The notes under the pieces were generated by a model. It made no database searches. It was not told the DNA's origin and saw nothing but the letters and a program-made list of their open reading frames with translations. From Gelidibacter algens (GTDB lineage Bacteria; Bacteroidota; Bacteroidia; Flavobacteriales; Flavobacteriaceae): a stretch of 44,170 nucleotides of DNA. The DNA lies in assembly GCF_001678675.1 (NCBI RefSeq), contig NZ_LZRN01000036.1, forward strand, positions 1-44,170. Direction: 5' to 3'. Positions 8,555-17,057 of this stretch are shown here, in pieces (positions within the stretch are counted from its first letter, which is position 1; each line of letters begins with the position of its first letter). The position numbers and the translations under genes were made by a program.

Positions 8555-8981
8555 ATGAATAAGAACGGAGCAATTATTATCGTTGAAGATGACATTGATG
8601 ACCAAGAGATGTTTACTGAAGTCTTTAAAGAACTCGATTATAAAAATAAAATACATTTTTTTTAATGACGGACAAGAAGCACTTGCCTATTTGACCGCAA
8701 AAACCAGTGAGCCTTTCATTGTTTTTTCTGACATCAATATGCCAAAGCTCAGTGGAGTAGAGCTAAGAAAGCAAATCCATGAAAATGAGGACATACGATT
8801 AAAAACTATTCCTTACTTATTCTTTACAACAAGCGCTGCACAAGACGCCGTCATTGACGCGTATTCAAAATCCATTCAAGGATTTTTTATCAAGCCTTCG
8901 AGTTTTCAAGATTTAAAAAGTACAATGAAGACCATAGTTGAGTATTGGCAAAAGTGTGAATCTCCTAACTATGTTCAATAA
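8555..8981 (+). pseudogene. Single-domain response regulator, frame broken in a T-run
   Basis: The gene starts at the ATG at 8555 with IIIVEDDIDDQEMF, the acidic pocket of a CheY-like receiver. Translation then meets a stop right after a run of eight T (8656-8663). If the run had seven T, the reading frame would continue through HFFNDGQEALAYL to the phospho-acceptor Asp59 (VFSDINMP), the Thr/Ser region FFTTSAA and the Lys in FFIKPS. So one extra T splits an otherwise complete receiver of about 141 residues. It may be a true pseudogene, a slippage-controlled gene or a sequencing error. The 3' part alone (from 8583) would lack the first strand and the acidic pocket. A good housekeeping promoter precedes it. 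Confidence 0.85.
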
Positions 8982-9022
8982 ACGACTGCTGAACTAACCA
9001 ATTACAATGCACAAGCTGCATA

Positions 9023-9085
9023 TGTGAATCATGTAACTTTTTTAAAAAAAATGTAACAAATCTCATGCTTTAAATTTTAATTTAG
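9023..9085 (+). promoter_or_regulatory. Three-block promoter of the second receiver
   Basis: TGTGAATCATGTAA (9023-9036), TGTAAC (9052-9057) and TAATTTAG (9078-9085). The block order and the 20-bp gap between the last two agree with the promoters at 30-33 kb. The same arrangement precedes the third receiver, so promoter and gene were duplicated together. Confidence 0.5.
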
Positions 9086-9110
9086 CAACATACGTTTTAA
9101 CTAAAAATTT

Positions 9111-9547
9111 ATGGCACATAAAAAGAACGAACCGTCAGGCAATAAGATTTTGATGATTGTGGACGATGACATAGACGACCGTTTTTTTTCCGCAATGCCA
9201 TTCGTAAATACAATCCATCTTATAAATGTGTCGAGGCAGAAAATGGTGATGATGCACTCAAAAGATTGCGAAAGGTAGAAGCGTTGCCCGATTTTATTTT
9301 TCTTGATCTCAACATGCCAAAGATGGATGGACGGGAATGTTTAATAGAATTGAAAAAAGATGAACTCTTAAAAAATATTCCGGTCATTATTTACAGCTCC
9401 TCAGAAAATATAATGGATAAAGAAATGACCAATGCACTTGGCGCCGATTATTTTCTTACCAAATTGTCCCATATTTATTCGTTGCCTGAAGAATTAATAA
9501 ATGCCATGAACCAAGTAGGAGAAAAAACTAAATTTGCGTCACCTTAA
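9111..9547 (+). pseudogene. Single-domain response regulator, frame broken in a T-run
   Basis: Starting at the ATG at 9111, ILMIVDDDIDDRFF reads as a receiver N-terminus. After a run of eight T (9182-9189) the frame is lost; nine T would give DDRFFFRNAIRKYN and continue into ENGDDALKRLRKVEALPDFIFLDLNMPKMDGREC with acceptor Asp66, through IIYSSSE and FLTKLS. The protein would then have about 145 residues and be a close paralog of the intact third receiver. The break sits in the same DDRFFF codons that are intact in that paralog. Whether it is real loss, slippage or a base-calling error cannot be decided here. Confidence 0.85.
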
Positions 9548-9654
9548 TACGTACTTGCCCTCCTAAAACGCTTAAGTTGTATCTTGATGCTGTTTTACGT
9601 TGGTCCATTACCCTTCGATTCAACTTTTATTTAAAGCCCAAGCACAAGCTGAAA

Positions 9655-9716
9655 GTGTAAATCATGTACTTATTTCCAAAAATGTAATACATCTCAAGCT
9701 TAAATGGCTAATTTTA
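9655..9716 (+). promoter_or_regulatory. Three-block promoter of the third receiver
   Basis: GTGTAAATCATGTA (9655-9668), TGTAAT (9683-9688) and TAATTTTA (9709-9716, 20 bp after the middle block). It is homologous to the region upstream of the second receiver, beginning at the shared GCACAAGCTG (9642). Confidence 0.45.
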
Positions 9717-9743
9717 CAAAAAATCATATAAAACTAAATTCTT

Positions 9744-10166
9744 ATGATACCTAAAAAGAACGAAACTGCTGAAAAAAAAATTTTAATGATTGTGGATGAT
9801 GATAAAGACGACCGCTTTTTTTTCCGTAGTGCCATACGCAAATACAATCCATCTTTTGAATGTATAGAAGCAGAGAATGGTGATGATGCTCTTAAACAAT
9901 TGCGAAAGTCAGAACAGTTGCCCGATTTTATTTTTCTTGATTTAAACATGCCAAAGATGGATGGACGGGAGTGTTTGGAAGAGTTGAAAAAAGATAACAC
10001 CTTAAAAAATATCCCGGTCATTATTTACAGCACCTCAGAATATAAATTAGATAAAGAAGTTACCAAAGACCTTGGCGCTGACTATTTTTTGACCAAACTA
10101 TCCGATATCTATCCGTTGCCCGAAGAATTAATAAAAGCTATGAATGAAGTAGCAGAAAAACCCTAA
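9744..10166 (+). CDS. Single-domain response regulator (CheY/Rcp1-like)
   Basis: This is a 140-residue stand-alone receiver. It has the acidic pocket VDDDKDD (about residues 18-23), phospho-acceptor Asp66 in FLDLNMPKMDG, the conserved Thr/Ser in IIYSTSE and Lys in FLTKLS. There is no output domain, so it must pass phosphate on or bind a partner. It is the only intact member of three tandem paralogs, and its equivalent T-run (eight T) is in frame. Upstream is a duplicated three-block promoter. Partner kinases are probably those of this cluster. Confidence 0.93.
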   Translation: MIPKKNETAEKKILMIVDDDKDDRFFFRSAIRKYNPSFECIEAENGDDALKQLRKSEQLPDFIFLDLNMPKMDGRECLEELKKDNTLKNIPVIIYSTSEYKLDKEVTKDLGADYFLTKLSDIYPLPEELIKAMNEVAEKP

Positions 10167-10311
10167 AGATGCGTCACCTTGTCGCGCACTTCCCAATCTT
10201 ATCCATTTTCTGCAAGATCTAATAGACATAGTAAACAGTAAACACGTTGAAGCGGTTTTGGATATCCCTTACAAAAAAGAGAAGCGTCACTGTTATTGTT
10301 TTTGAATTTGG

Positions 10312-10337
10312 TCCCGATGTATCGGGATTTTGCTTTT
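10312..10337 (+). terminator. Short terminator-like hairpin
   Basis: TCCCGAT (10312-10318), GT, ATCGGGA (10321-10327), then TTTTGCTTTT. It probably ends the receiver transcripts. The rest of the 410-bp spacer to the cheB gene holds no gene. At 10361 it contains AGTGACACCG, which also occurs at 35921. Confidence 0.55.
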
Positions 10338-10577
10338 GCCTCCCAAGCCCCTTCATATAGAGTGACACCGTAATTTGAGCACCAGAAAAAAGAAACTTCT
10401 ATAATACTAATGGAACTGTCATTTTTAGTCTCGTTTTCGTATCTTCCGTCGACGAAATATAAAATTAAGGACTTACAAAATTTTAGTGCTAGTGCAGATG
10501 GATCAGAACACCTGCCTTATTTCAGCAATGGAAAAAGCAGAGGCAAAAAACATCGCCAATAATTAATCAAACATAAA

Positions 10578-11594
10578 ATGAAAACGCCAAAATTTATTAT
10601 CGTAGTAGGCACTTCGGCAGGCGGAATGAATGCACTTATTGAATTTGTTTCACAGTTGGAAGTAGAAATGGATGCCGCTGTTTTTATTGTGATGCACTTG
10701 TCAAAAACAAGCATCAGCGATTTTCTGGTTCATCGCCTTCAACCGCATACGGCCTTGCCATGTGAAGTAGCTAAAGAAAATACAGCAATACAAAAGGGTC
10801 ACATTTACGTTGGTGCACCCAATGCGCATCTGCTGGTCAAAAAAGATAAAATAATTTTGGGTCATGGTCCTGAGGAAAACCGCTGGCGGCCTTCCATTGA
10901 TGTCTTGTTCCGTTCAGCCGCCGCCGCTTACAGCACAAGGGTTGTTGGTGTGGTATTGACCGGCTCCCTTGATGATGGTACCACAGGCATGTTGGCCATT
11001 AAAAGAAGTGGCGGAACCTGCATCGTGCAAGACCCAAATGAAGCAGAATATCCTGACATGCCGCTATCTGTTCTCAATAACATGGAAGTGGATCACTGCG
11101 TGTCACTAAGCCAAATGGGAGACTTGATTTTTAAAGTGACACAATCCTCACCCGATGAAATACCTGCCCCGAAGGATATTTTAATTGAATCTGAAATTGC
11201 TGAAAGGGTAGTGGTGGATTACGAAAGTGTCAAACAAATTGCCGAGAAAGATATTTACGCCTGTCCTGATTGCGGTGGCGGATTGTGGAGCATTGCCGAG
11301 GAGAAAGGCATCACAAACCGTTACCGATGCCACATCGGGCATTCCTATTCCGAAAGTGATTTGGTGATCAAACAGGGTGAAATATTAGAGTCCACTTTGT
11401 GGGTAGCCTTGCGCATTATGGAAGAGCGTAGAAATCTTCTGAAAAAAATGGAAAGCGACAACACTAAAAAAGGATATTCGAAAATGGCGACGAGCTATGG
11501 TGAAAAAGCTGAAGACATACAGCAGCATGTTGACAAGATGAAAGAGGTGTTGTATGCATCGCAAAAAATAACTTATATCGCGCCGCTAGTATGA
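10578..11594 (+). CDS. CheB-type methylesterase with C-terminal zinc-ribbon-like region
   Basis: This is a 338-residue protein. Residues 5-190 form a CheB methylesterase domain that removes methyl groups from (or deamidates) glutamates of receptor-like proteins. The catalytic triad is visible as Ser13 (GTSAGG), His40 (VMHLS) and Asp133 (GSLDDGTTG). There is no N-terminal receiver, unlike classical chemotaxis CheB. The C-terminal part has two Cys/His clusters (YACPDCGGG and YRCHIGH), as in a zinc ribbon, and then a long helix. This form is common in non-chemotaxis CheB/CheR signalling. No flagellar or receptor genes are nearby; the likely partner is the CheB-CheR kinase downstream, separated only by a heptamer repeat. 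Confidence 0.92.
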   Translation: MKTPKFIIVVGTSAGGMNALIEFVSQLEVEMDAAVFIVMHLSKTSISDFLVHRLQPHTALPCEVAKENTAIQKGHIYVGAPNAHLLVKKDKIILGHGPEENRWRPSIDVLFRSAAAAYSTRVVGVVLTGSLDDGTTGMLAIKRSGGTCIVQDPNEAEYPDMPLSVLNNMEVDHCVSLSQMGDLIFKVTQSSPDEIPAPKDILIESEIAERVVVDYESVKQIAEKDIYACPDCGGGLWSIAEEKGITNRYRCHIGHSYSESDLVIKQGEILESTLWVALRIMEERRNLLKKMESDNTKKGYSKMATSYGEKAEDIQQHVDKMKEVLYASQKITYIAPLV

Positions 11595-11616
11595 TGATGG
11601 ATAGTAAATATCAGGC

Positions 11617-11770
11617 GGCAGTCGGCAGTCGGCAGTCATCAGTCGGCAGTCGGCAGTCGGCAGTCTTCAGTCGGCAGTCGGCAGTCGGCAGTCATCAGTC
11701 GGCAGTCTTCAGTCGGCAGTCGGCAGTCATCGGTCATCCGTCATCCATCACCCGTCACCCGTCACCCGTC
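11617..11770 (+). repeat. 22-unit heptamer tandem repeat
   Basis: Twenty-two 7-bp units run in perfect register. Most are GGCAGTC, interspersed with ATCAGTC and TTCAGTC, drifting at the right end to ATCCGTC and ACCCGTC. The tract lies in the spacer between the CheB gene and the CheB-CheR kinase. Because 7 is not a multiple of 3, all frames give the same periodic peptide and no frame is favoured. The open frame through it (11591-11800), which begins at the cheB stop, is therefore not evidence for a gene. Confidence 0.9.
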
Positions 11771-11815
11771 ATATTAGCAAACCCACAAAAAACAATTTAA
11801 GAATCGTTTACATAC

Positions 11816-14800
11816 ATGGCAAAAGAGAAAAAAAATAAAACCCAGCCACCTGCCACCAAGCAGAATTTTCCCATCGTAGGCATTGGGGCGAGCGCAGGAG
11901 GGCTTGATGCATTCAAAAAATTGCTCCCAGCCATACCCGAAAGTTCAGGAATGGCCTATGTATTGGTACAGCATTTGGACCCATCGCACGAAAGTATGTT
12001 GCCGGAAATTTTACAAAGGGTAACAAAAGTTCCTGTGCATGAAATTACCGAAGATATCCATTTGGCACCCGACCATATTTACATCATTCCATCCAACAAA
12101 ATTTTAACCTCAACTGATGGCGTGCTTCAGTTGGCCCCTCGCGACAAAAACAAAGTCAATCTCTCCATCGATATATTTTTTACCTCGCTTGCCGAAGTTC
12201 ATAAAGAATGTGCCGTGGGTGTGGTACTTTCAGGCACAGGCAGTGACGGCACGCTCGGATTAAAAGCCATAAAGGAACATGGTGGTATCGGCATTGCCCA
12301 AGATCTAAAATCGGCAGCTTACATTAGTATGCCACAAAGTGCGGTGAAGGCAGGTGTTGTCGATTTTGTGTTAGCCCCCGAAGATATTCCAGCACAGCTG
12401 TTGCAAATCAACAGCTCATACAAAGCAAATAATGTCTTTGAAGACAGTGAACAAGTTATAGAAGACGACAACGAAGAAACCTTTGAAAAAATCCTTCTTT
12501 TGCTTCACCAACGCAGTGGTGTTGATTTCACGTTCTATAAGCGGCCCACGTTTCACAGGCGCATTGCACGGCGGATAGCAATTGTCGACAAAAATAATAT
12601 TTCTGAATACTTAAGCTTTTTGCGTGCCAATGATGATGAACAAGACGCGCTCTTTCAGGATGTGCTCATTCCTGTCACTTCTTTTTTTCGCGACCCAAAA
12701 ACGTTTAAAAATTTGAGGGATACCGTTTTTCCTGACTTGTTCCAAAATAAATCTACAGGTGATACCATTCGCGTTTGGAGTGCAGGATGCTCCACAGGTC
12801 AGGAAGCATTTTCTCTCGCTATTTGCATTGCAGAATTTTTGGGCGATAAATCAACGGAATTAAAAATCCAAATCTTTGCAAGTGATATTTCGGAAAAAGC
12901 AATCAAGAAAGCACGTTCAGCAATATACACCAAAGCCGAGGTAGAAAAACTTTCTGAATCCTATCTCAATAAATATTTCACTAAAAATAATGGTGGTTAT
13001 GAAGTGAACAAACGTATTCGTCAAATGTGCGTGTTTGCGCCGCATAATTTCTTAAAAGATCCACCATTTGCAAAAATGGATCTGATAAGTTGTCGCAATG
13101 TGCTCATTTACATGGATGCATTTTTACAAAAAAAGGCCTTTACCACATTCCATTATGCACTTAAAGCAAATGGGGTGCTCCTGCTGGGGAAATCCGAAAC
13201 GGTTGGTGCGTCTTCAGATTTGTTTTCACCCCTTGTGAAAAATGATAAGATTTACTCACGCAAGCCCGTGCCAGGCAGGTTCATGCATGTGGCCACGGAG
13301 CGCAGGGAAGAATCTATGGTGACAAAAGACAAGACCGCAACCAAAAAAGTAGCCAATCTAACCGATTTCAGAAAAAGTGCCGAGGCCATTATGATTTCCA
13401 ATTCGCCTGCCAGTGTGGTAGTGAATGAGCAAATGGACATCGTTCACATTCACGGCGACATTACGCCTTTTCTTCAGTCACCTCAAGGCAAGCCCACTCA
13501 TAATGTTTTACAGATGGCGCGCGAAGGGTTGGCGTTTGAATTGCGCAACGCCATTCACAAAGCAAAAACAAGCGAAGAAACGGTCATCAAAGAAAACATT
13601 CCCGTTAATACAAACGCCCGCCGGTCAGCAAGAGCCGGTACAGAGAGTAATAACGACGTCGGACAGGGAAAACAAGCGTTGGTGACTATTGAAATTACGC
13701 CGCTCACAAACACGGTGGATATTCATTATTTAATTCAGTTTCAGGAAAAAATAATTCCTAGTGTTCAGGACAACAAAAAATCGTCAACAGGAAAAGCTAG
13801 TGCGGCTCAAAAACAAAACGAGAATCTTGAAAAAGAGCTTTCCCAAACGCGAGAAGACATGCGTTCCATTACTGAAGATATGGAAGCCTACAATGAAGAA
13901 CTGCAAAGCGCCAATGAAGAATTGCAAAGCAGCAATGAAGAGATGCAAAGTTTAAATGAAGAACTTGAAACCTCGCGAGAAGAACTACAATCAACCAATG
14001 AAGAATTGATCATCATCAATCAGGAGTTGGTTGACAAGCAGGACCAACTCCATGCAGCCCGTTTGTATTCCGATAGCATTGTGAGCACCATCCGCCATCC
14101 ACTCATTGTTCTCGATAAAGACCTTTGCGTAAAAACCGCCAATGCTGCCTTTTACAAAAAATTTGATGTGGATGAAAAGAACACAGAAAAAAAATGGTTT
14201 TATGAGATACAGCATCATCAGTTTGATGATGCTAGACTTCGCTCGTTACTCGTCAAAGTGCTTTCTCAAAAGAACAGTATTGATGATTTTGAAATCAAAC
14301 TTAAACTTCCCAAAGTCGGAGAGCGTAACCTGTTGATGAATGCGCGGCAGATTAAAAACGAACGGACACAAGAGCAATTAATTCTTTTGGCCATAGAAGA
14401 TAAAACCGAAGAGGCAGCAGCCCAAAAAATTATTGATGACAATAAAAAGCGTGCAGAAAAAGAACGCAAATTATTGCACGATTTCTTTACACAAGCGCCT
14501 GCTGTGCTTGCCATTCTCAAAGGTCCTGAACATGTATTTGAATTTGCCAATGCTGCTTATATGGAGCTTGTTGGCCAACGGGATCTTAAAAATAAATCGG
14601 TACTTGAAGCACTCCCTGAAACAGAATCGCAGGGCTTTATTGAACTGCTTGACAAGGTTTATAAGACAGGCGAAACTTATATTGGGAAAGAATTGTCACT
14701 CAAGTTGGATAAGAAAAATGAAGAATCACAACTGTTATACATGAATTTCGTTTATCAGGCATTTAAAAATAACAACGGTGACACAGAAGGGATATTGGTG

Positions 14801-16429
14801 TATGCACATGATGTGACCGAACAGGTCATGTCGCGCAAACAAATTGAAGCAAGCGAAAAGCGTTTCAGTAATATCCTTGAACAATCCATTATGGCAATAG
14901 GGATTTTGAAAGGAACGGATATGGTCATAAGCTTTGCCAATGCACCACTTTTAGATACCTGGGGAAAAGGGGATGATGTCTTTGGCAAGCCGTTCTTTGA
15001 AGTGCTACCTGAAATAAAGGACCAGGGATTTCCAGAATTATTGCAACAGGTGTATACCACAGGTGTGCCTCATTATGGACACGAAACAAAAGTGACCCAT
15101 TTCCGCTGGGAAAAAGAAGAAACCCGATATTACAATTTTGTATATCAACCCTATACTGAAGTTGATAATAGCATTACTGGCATTACGATACTTGCCACCG
15201 ACGTAACCGATCAGGTTCTGGCAAAAAAGCAAATTGAAGAAAGTGAAAACGAGCAATTGATGCTGGCACGACTTTTAAAATTGGCAACGGATTCTGCTGC
15301 GGTTGGTATTTGGTCTTTAGATGTGGTGTCATCAAAGTTGAAATGGTCAAACCTTCATAAAAAATTATGGGGCTATGACGAGCATCGTGAAGATTTGACA
15401 TACGAAGACTGGCATAACCTGATTGTGCCTGAGGATAAAAAAATGGCTTTGCAAAAAATAGAAGAATTCAAGGTGAATCATGGCATTTATGAAGTTGATT
15501 ATCGCATAAAACGGGCAAATGATGGGGCGGTGATATGGATAAGGTCTACCGGGCAGTATCATTATGACGACATTGGCGAAGCGCATACGCTTTCAGGTAT
15601 CAGCCTTGATATTACTGAACATAAAAGTTTTACTGAAGAACTGGAAATAAAGGTTAAAGAGCGAACCGCTGAACTCAAAAAATCAAACGAAGCACTAAAG
15701 AAGACCAACACGCAGCTAGACCAGTTTGCCCATATAGCCAGCCACGATTTACAAGAGCCATTGCGGAAAATTTTAACCTTTTCCATGCGCTTACAAGACA
15801 ATCACAAAGCCGAGTTGAGCAACGAAGTACAATCGTATCTCGACAAAATTGAAGGAGCCTCTTCCCGCATGTCAACGCTTATCCGCGACTTGCTCAATTA
15901 TTCGCGCTTGCTTGAGCACGAAAAATTAGTTGAGAAAACCAATTTGAATGACACCCTAAAAAATATATTAAATGATTTTGAATTACTGGTTGATGAAAAG
16001 AAAGCCGAAATAAAAAGCGATGAACTCCCTACCATTGAGGCCATCCCTTTGCAGATGAACCAGCTTTTTTACAACCTCATCAGCAACGCCCTTAAATTTT
16101 CGAGGGAAGAGGTGCCACCAGTGATCACCATCACATCGCGCACGCTTTCAGAAAAACAAATTAAAAAATATCCCATCTTAAATCCGTTACGATCATATGT
16201 TGAAATTATTTTTAAAGACAACGGCATCGGTTTTGAGCAACAATATTCTGAAAAAATATTCACCATCTTCCAGCGTCTGCACAACAGAGATACGTTTATT
16301 GGCACAGGCATTGGCTTAGCACTCACAAAAAAAATTACTGAAAATCACAATGGCCTAACGTTTGCAGATGGACAAGAAAATGTAGGGGCATCATTTCACG
16401 TTATACTTCCTTTTGAACAACCACGGTAA
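11816..16429 (+). CDS. CheB-CheR-PAS histidine kinase fusion
   Basis: This is a 1537-residue multidomain signalling protein. In order: a CheB methylesterase (about 18-200; triad Ser26 in GASAGG, His53 in VQHLDP, Asp144 in GTGSDGT); a CheR methyltransferase (about 220-485; VTSFFRD, the SAM-binding VWSAGCSTGQE, and LISCRNVLIYM); a long coiled coil (about 665-745, with repeats such as NEELQSANEEL); four PAS domains (about 750-1275); HisKA with His1310 in ASHDLQEP; and HATPase with GTGIGLALTKK near the end. It combines reversible methylation with phosphorylation in one cytoplasmic protein. A receiver follows after 18 bp, so the two are probably co-transcribed and form a pair. The C-terminal 260 residues and the receiver are duplicated at 20440-21641. 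Confidence 0.95.
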   Translation: MAKEKKNKTQPPATKQNFPIVGIGASAGGLDAFKKLLPAIPESSGMAYVLVQHLDPSHESMLPEILQRVTKVPVHEITEDIHLAPDHIYIIPSNKILTSTDGVLQLAPRDKNKVNLSIDIFFTSLAEVHKECAVGVVLSGTGSDGTLGLKAIKEHGGIGIAQDLKSAAYISMPQSAVKAGVVDFVLAPEDIPAQLLQINSSYKANNVFEDSEQVIEDDNEETFEKILLLLHQRSGVDFTFYKRPTFHRRIARRIAIVDKNNISEYLSFLRANDDEQDALFQDVLIPVTSFFRDPKTFKNLRDTVFPDLFQNKSTGDTIRVWSAGCSTGQEAFSLAICIAEFLGDKSTELKIQIFASDISEKAIKKARSAIYTKAEVEKLSESYLNKYFTKNNGGYEVNKRIRQMCVFAPHNFLKDPPFAKMDLISCRNVLIYMDAFLQKKAFTTFHYALKANGVLLLGKSETVGASSDLFSPLVKNDKIYSRKPVPGRFMHVATERREESMVTKDKTATKKVANLTDFRKSAEAIMISNSPASVVVNEQMDIVHIHGDITPFLQSPQGKPTHNVLQMAREGLAFELRNAIHKAKTSEETVIKENIPVNTNARRSARAGTESNNDVGQGKQALVTIEITPLTNTVDIHYLIQFQEKIIPSVQDNKKSSTGKASAAQKQNENLEKELSQTREDMRSITEDMEAYNEELQSANEELQSSNEEMQSLNEELETSREELQSTNEELIIINQELVDKQDQLHAARLYSDSIVSTIRHPLIVLDKDLCVKTANAAFYKKFDVDEKNTEKKWFYEIQHHQFDDARLRSLLVKVLSQKNSIDDFEIKLKLPKVGERNLLMNARQIKNERTQEQLILLAIEDKTEEAAAQKIIDDNKKRAEKERKLLHDFFTQAPAVLAILKGPEHVFEFANAAYMELVGQRDLKNKSVLEALPETESQGFIELLDKVYKTGETYIGKELSLKLDKKNEESQLLYMNFVYQAFKNNNGDTEGILVYAHDVTEQVMSRKQIEASEKRFSNILEQSIMAIGILKGTDMVISFANAPLLDTWGKGDDVFGKPFFEVLPEIKDQGFPELLQQVYTTGVPHYGHETKVTHFRWEKEETRYYNFVYQPYTEVDNSITGITILATDVTDQVLAKKQIEESENEQLMLARLLKLATDSAAVGIWSLDVVSSKLKWSNLHKKLWGYDEHREDLTYEDWHNLIVPEDKKMALQKIEEFKVNHGIYEVDYRIKRANDGAVIWIRSTGQYHYDDIGEAHTLSGISLDITEHKSFTEELEIKVKERTAELKKSNEALKKTNTQLDQFAHIASHDLQEPLRKILTFSMRLQDNHKAELSNEVQSYLDKIEGASSRMSTLIRDLLNYSRLLEHEKLVEKTNLNDTLKNILNDFELLVDEKKAEIKSDELPTIEAIPLQMNQLFYNLISNALKFSREEVPPVITITSRTLSEKQIKKYPILNPLRSYVEIIFKDNGIGFEQQYSEKIFTIFQRLHNRDTFIGTGIGLALTKKITENHNGLTFADGQENVGASFHVILPFEQPR

Positions 16430-16834
16430 CTCACCCAGCCACAGACTATGGAGACAACAAATTTTATGATTATAGACGATGATGCAGATGATAGATTCTT
16501 CTTCAAAGCTGCAGTAAGAAAAATGCAAAGTTCCGTAAAATTTATGGAGGCAAATGGCTGTGAAGAAGCAATTATACTTTTGAGAACGGCAGAACATTTG
16601 CCACATTTTATTTTTCTTGACATCAACATGCCCCGCATGGATGGCTCTGAATGTTTGAAGCAATTAAAAAGAGAGGCGAAACTCGAACATATTCCCGTCA
16701 TTATGTATTCCACTTCTTTTTCTGAAGAAAGTATCAATGAATTTCATACACTCGGAGCCTCAACCTATCTCAAAAAACCAACGGACATGAATTTACTTCC
16801 CGAGCAAATTCTTGAAGTGATCAAAGACTTATAA
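15640..16834 (+). repeat. Segmental duplication, copy 1 (kinase C-terminus plus receiver)
   Basis: Nearly the same DNA occurs at 20440-21641: HisKA and HATPase domains, the intergenic joint and the following receiver. Long stretches in the HATPase region differ by only a few bases. Confidence 0.8.
16448..16834 (+). CDS. Single-domain response regulator
   Basis: This 128-residue receiver has the acidic pocket IIDDDADD (residues 8-15), acceptor Asp58 in FLDINMPRMDG, the Thr/Ser position in MYSTSF, and Lys in YLKKPT. There is no output domain. It starts 18 bp after the CheB-CheR kinase and is presumably its direct phosphate acceptor. It is a close paralog of the receiver at 21255, with about one residue in ten different. 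Both copies sit directly behind a kinase with the same C-terminus, which argues for co-evolving kinase-receiver pairs. Confidence 0.94.
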   Translation: METTNFMIIDDDADDRFFFKAAVRKMQSSVKFMEANGCEEAIILLRTAEHLPHFIFLDINMPRMDGSECLKQLKREAKLEHIPVIMYSTSFSEESINEFHTLGASTYLKKPTDMNLLPEQILEVIKDL

Positions 16835-16867
16835 AGACATTTTTATCAGGTATAGAAAGATTTATTT

Positions 16868-16875
16868 TAAATTTG
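16868..16875 (+). promoter_or_regulatory. Candidate -7 box before the CheB remnant and CHASE3 kinase
   Basis: TAAATTTG matches TAnnTTTG, 25 bp before the ATG of the short remnant at 16901. I see no matching -33 box. Confidence 0.4.
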
Positions 16876-16900
16876 CGAGTATTAAAGTAAAATATAGATA

Positions 16901-17020
16901 ATGGCAAAAGAAAGTGGACAACAAGGTAATAAAGCCAAGCTAACCGCAAGCGCACATTATTTCCACATTGTATTAATAGGAGCCTCTGCAGGAGAATATA
17001 TCAATGGAGGATCAGTGTAA
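16901..17020 (+). pseudogene. Remnant of a CheB-CheR start
   Basis: A 39-codon frame beginning MAKESGQQGNKAK and reaching HIVLIGASAGEYINGGSV, then a stop. It matches the start of the neighbouring CheB-CheR fusion (MAKEKKNKTQ...FPIVGIGASAGGLDAF), including the nucleophile loop GASAG. The rest of CheB and all of CheR are missing, and the CHASE3 kinase begins 37 bp downstream. I infer that a second CheB-CheR-PAS kinase was cut and rejoined to a CHASE3 sensor. It is too short to be catalytic. Confidence 0.75.
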
Positions 17021-17057
17021 CCATTAACTTTTATATGTTACAAGTCAGCCCTCACAA

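Noticed and set aside
11617-11770. Possible CRISPR array
   Set aside because: The unit is 7 bp with no spacers and no cas genes nearby; it is a simple tandem repeat.
11591-11800. 69-codon frame through the heptamer repeat, starting at the cheB stop
   Set aside because: All frames through a 7-bp repeat are open and give the same periodic peptide; this is a property of the repeat, not evidence for a protein.
10578-16429. A chemotaxis operon
   Set aside because: CheB and CheR domains are present, but there is no CheA, CheW, receptor or motility gene; the architecture is that of PAS-kinase signalling.
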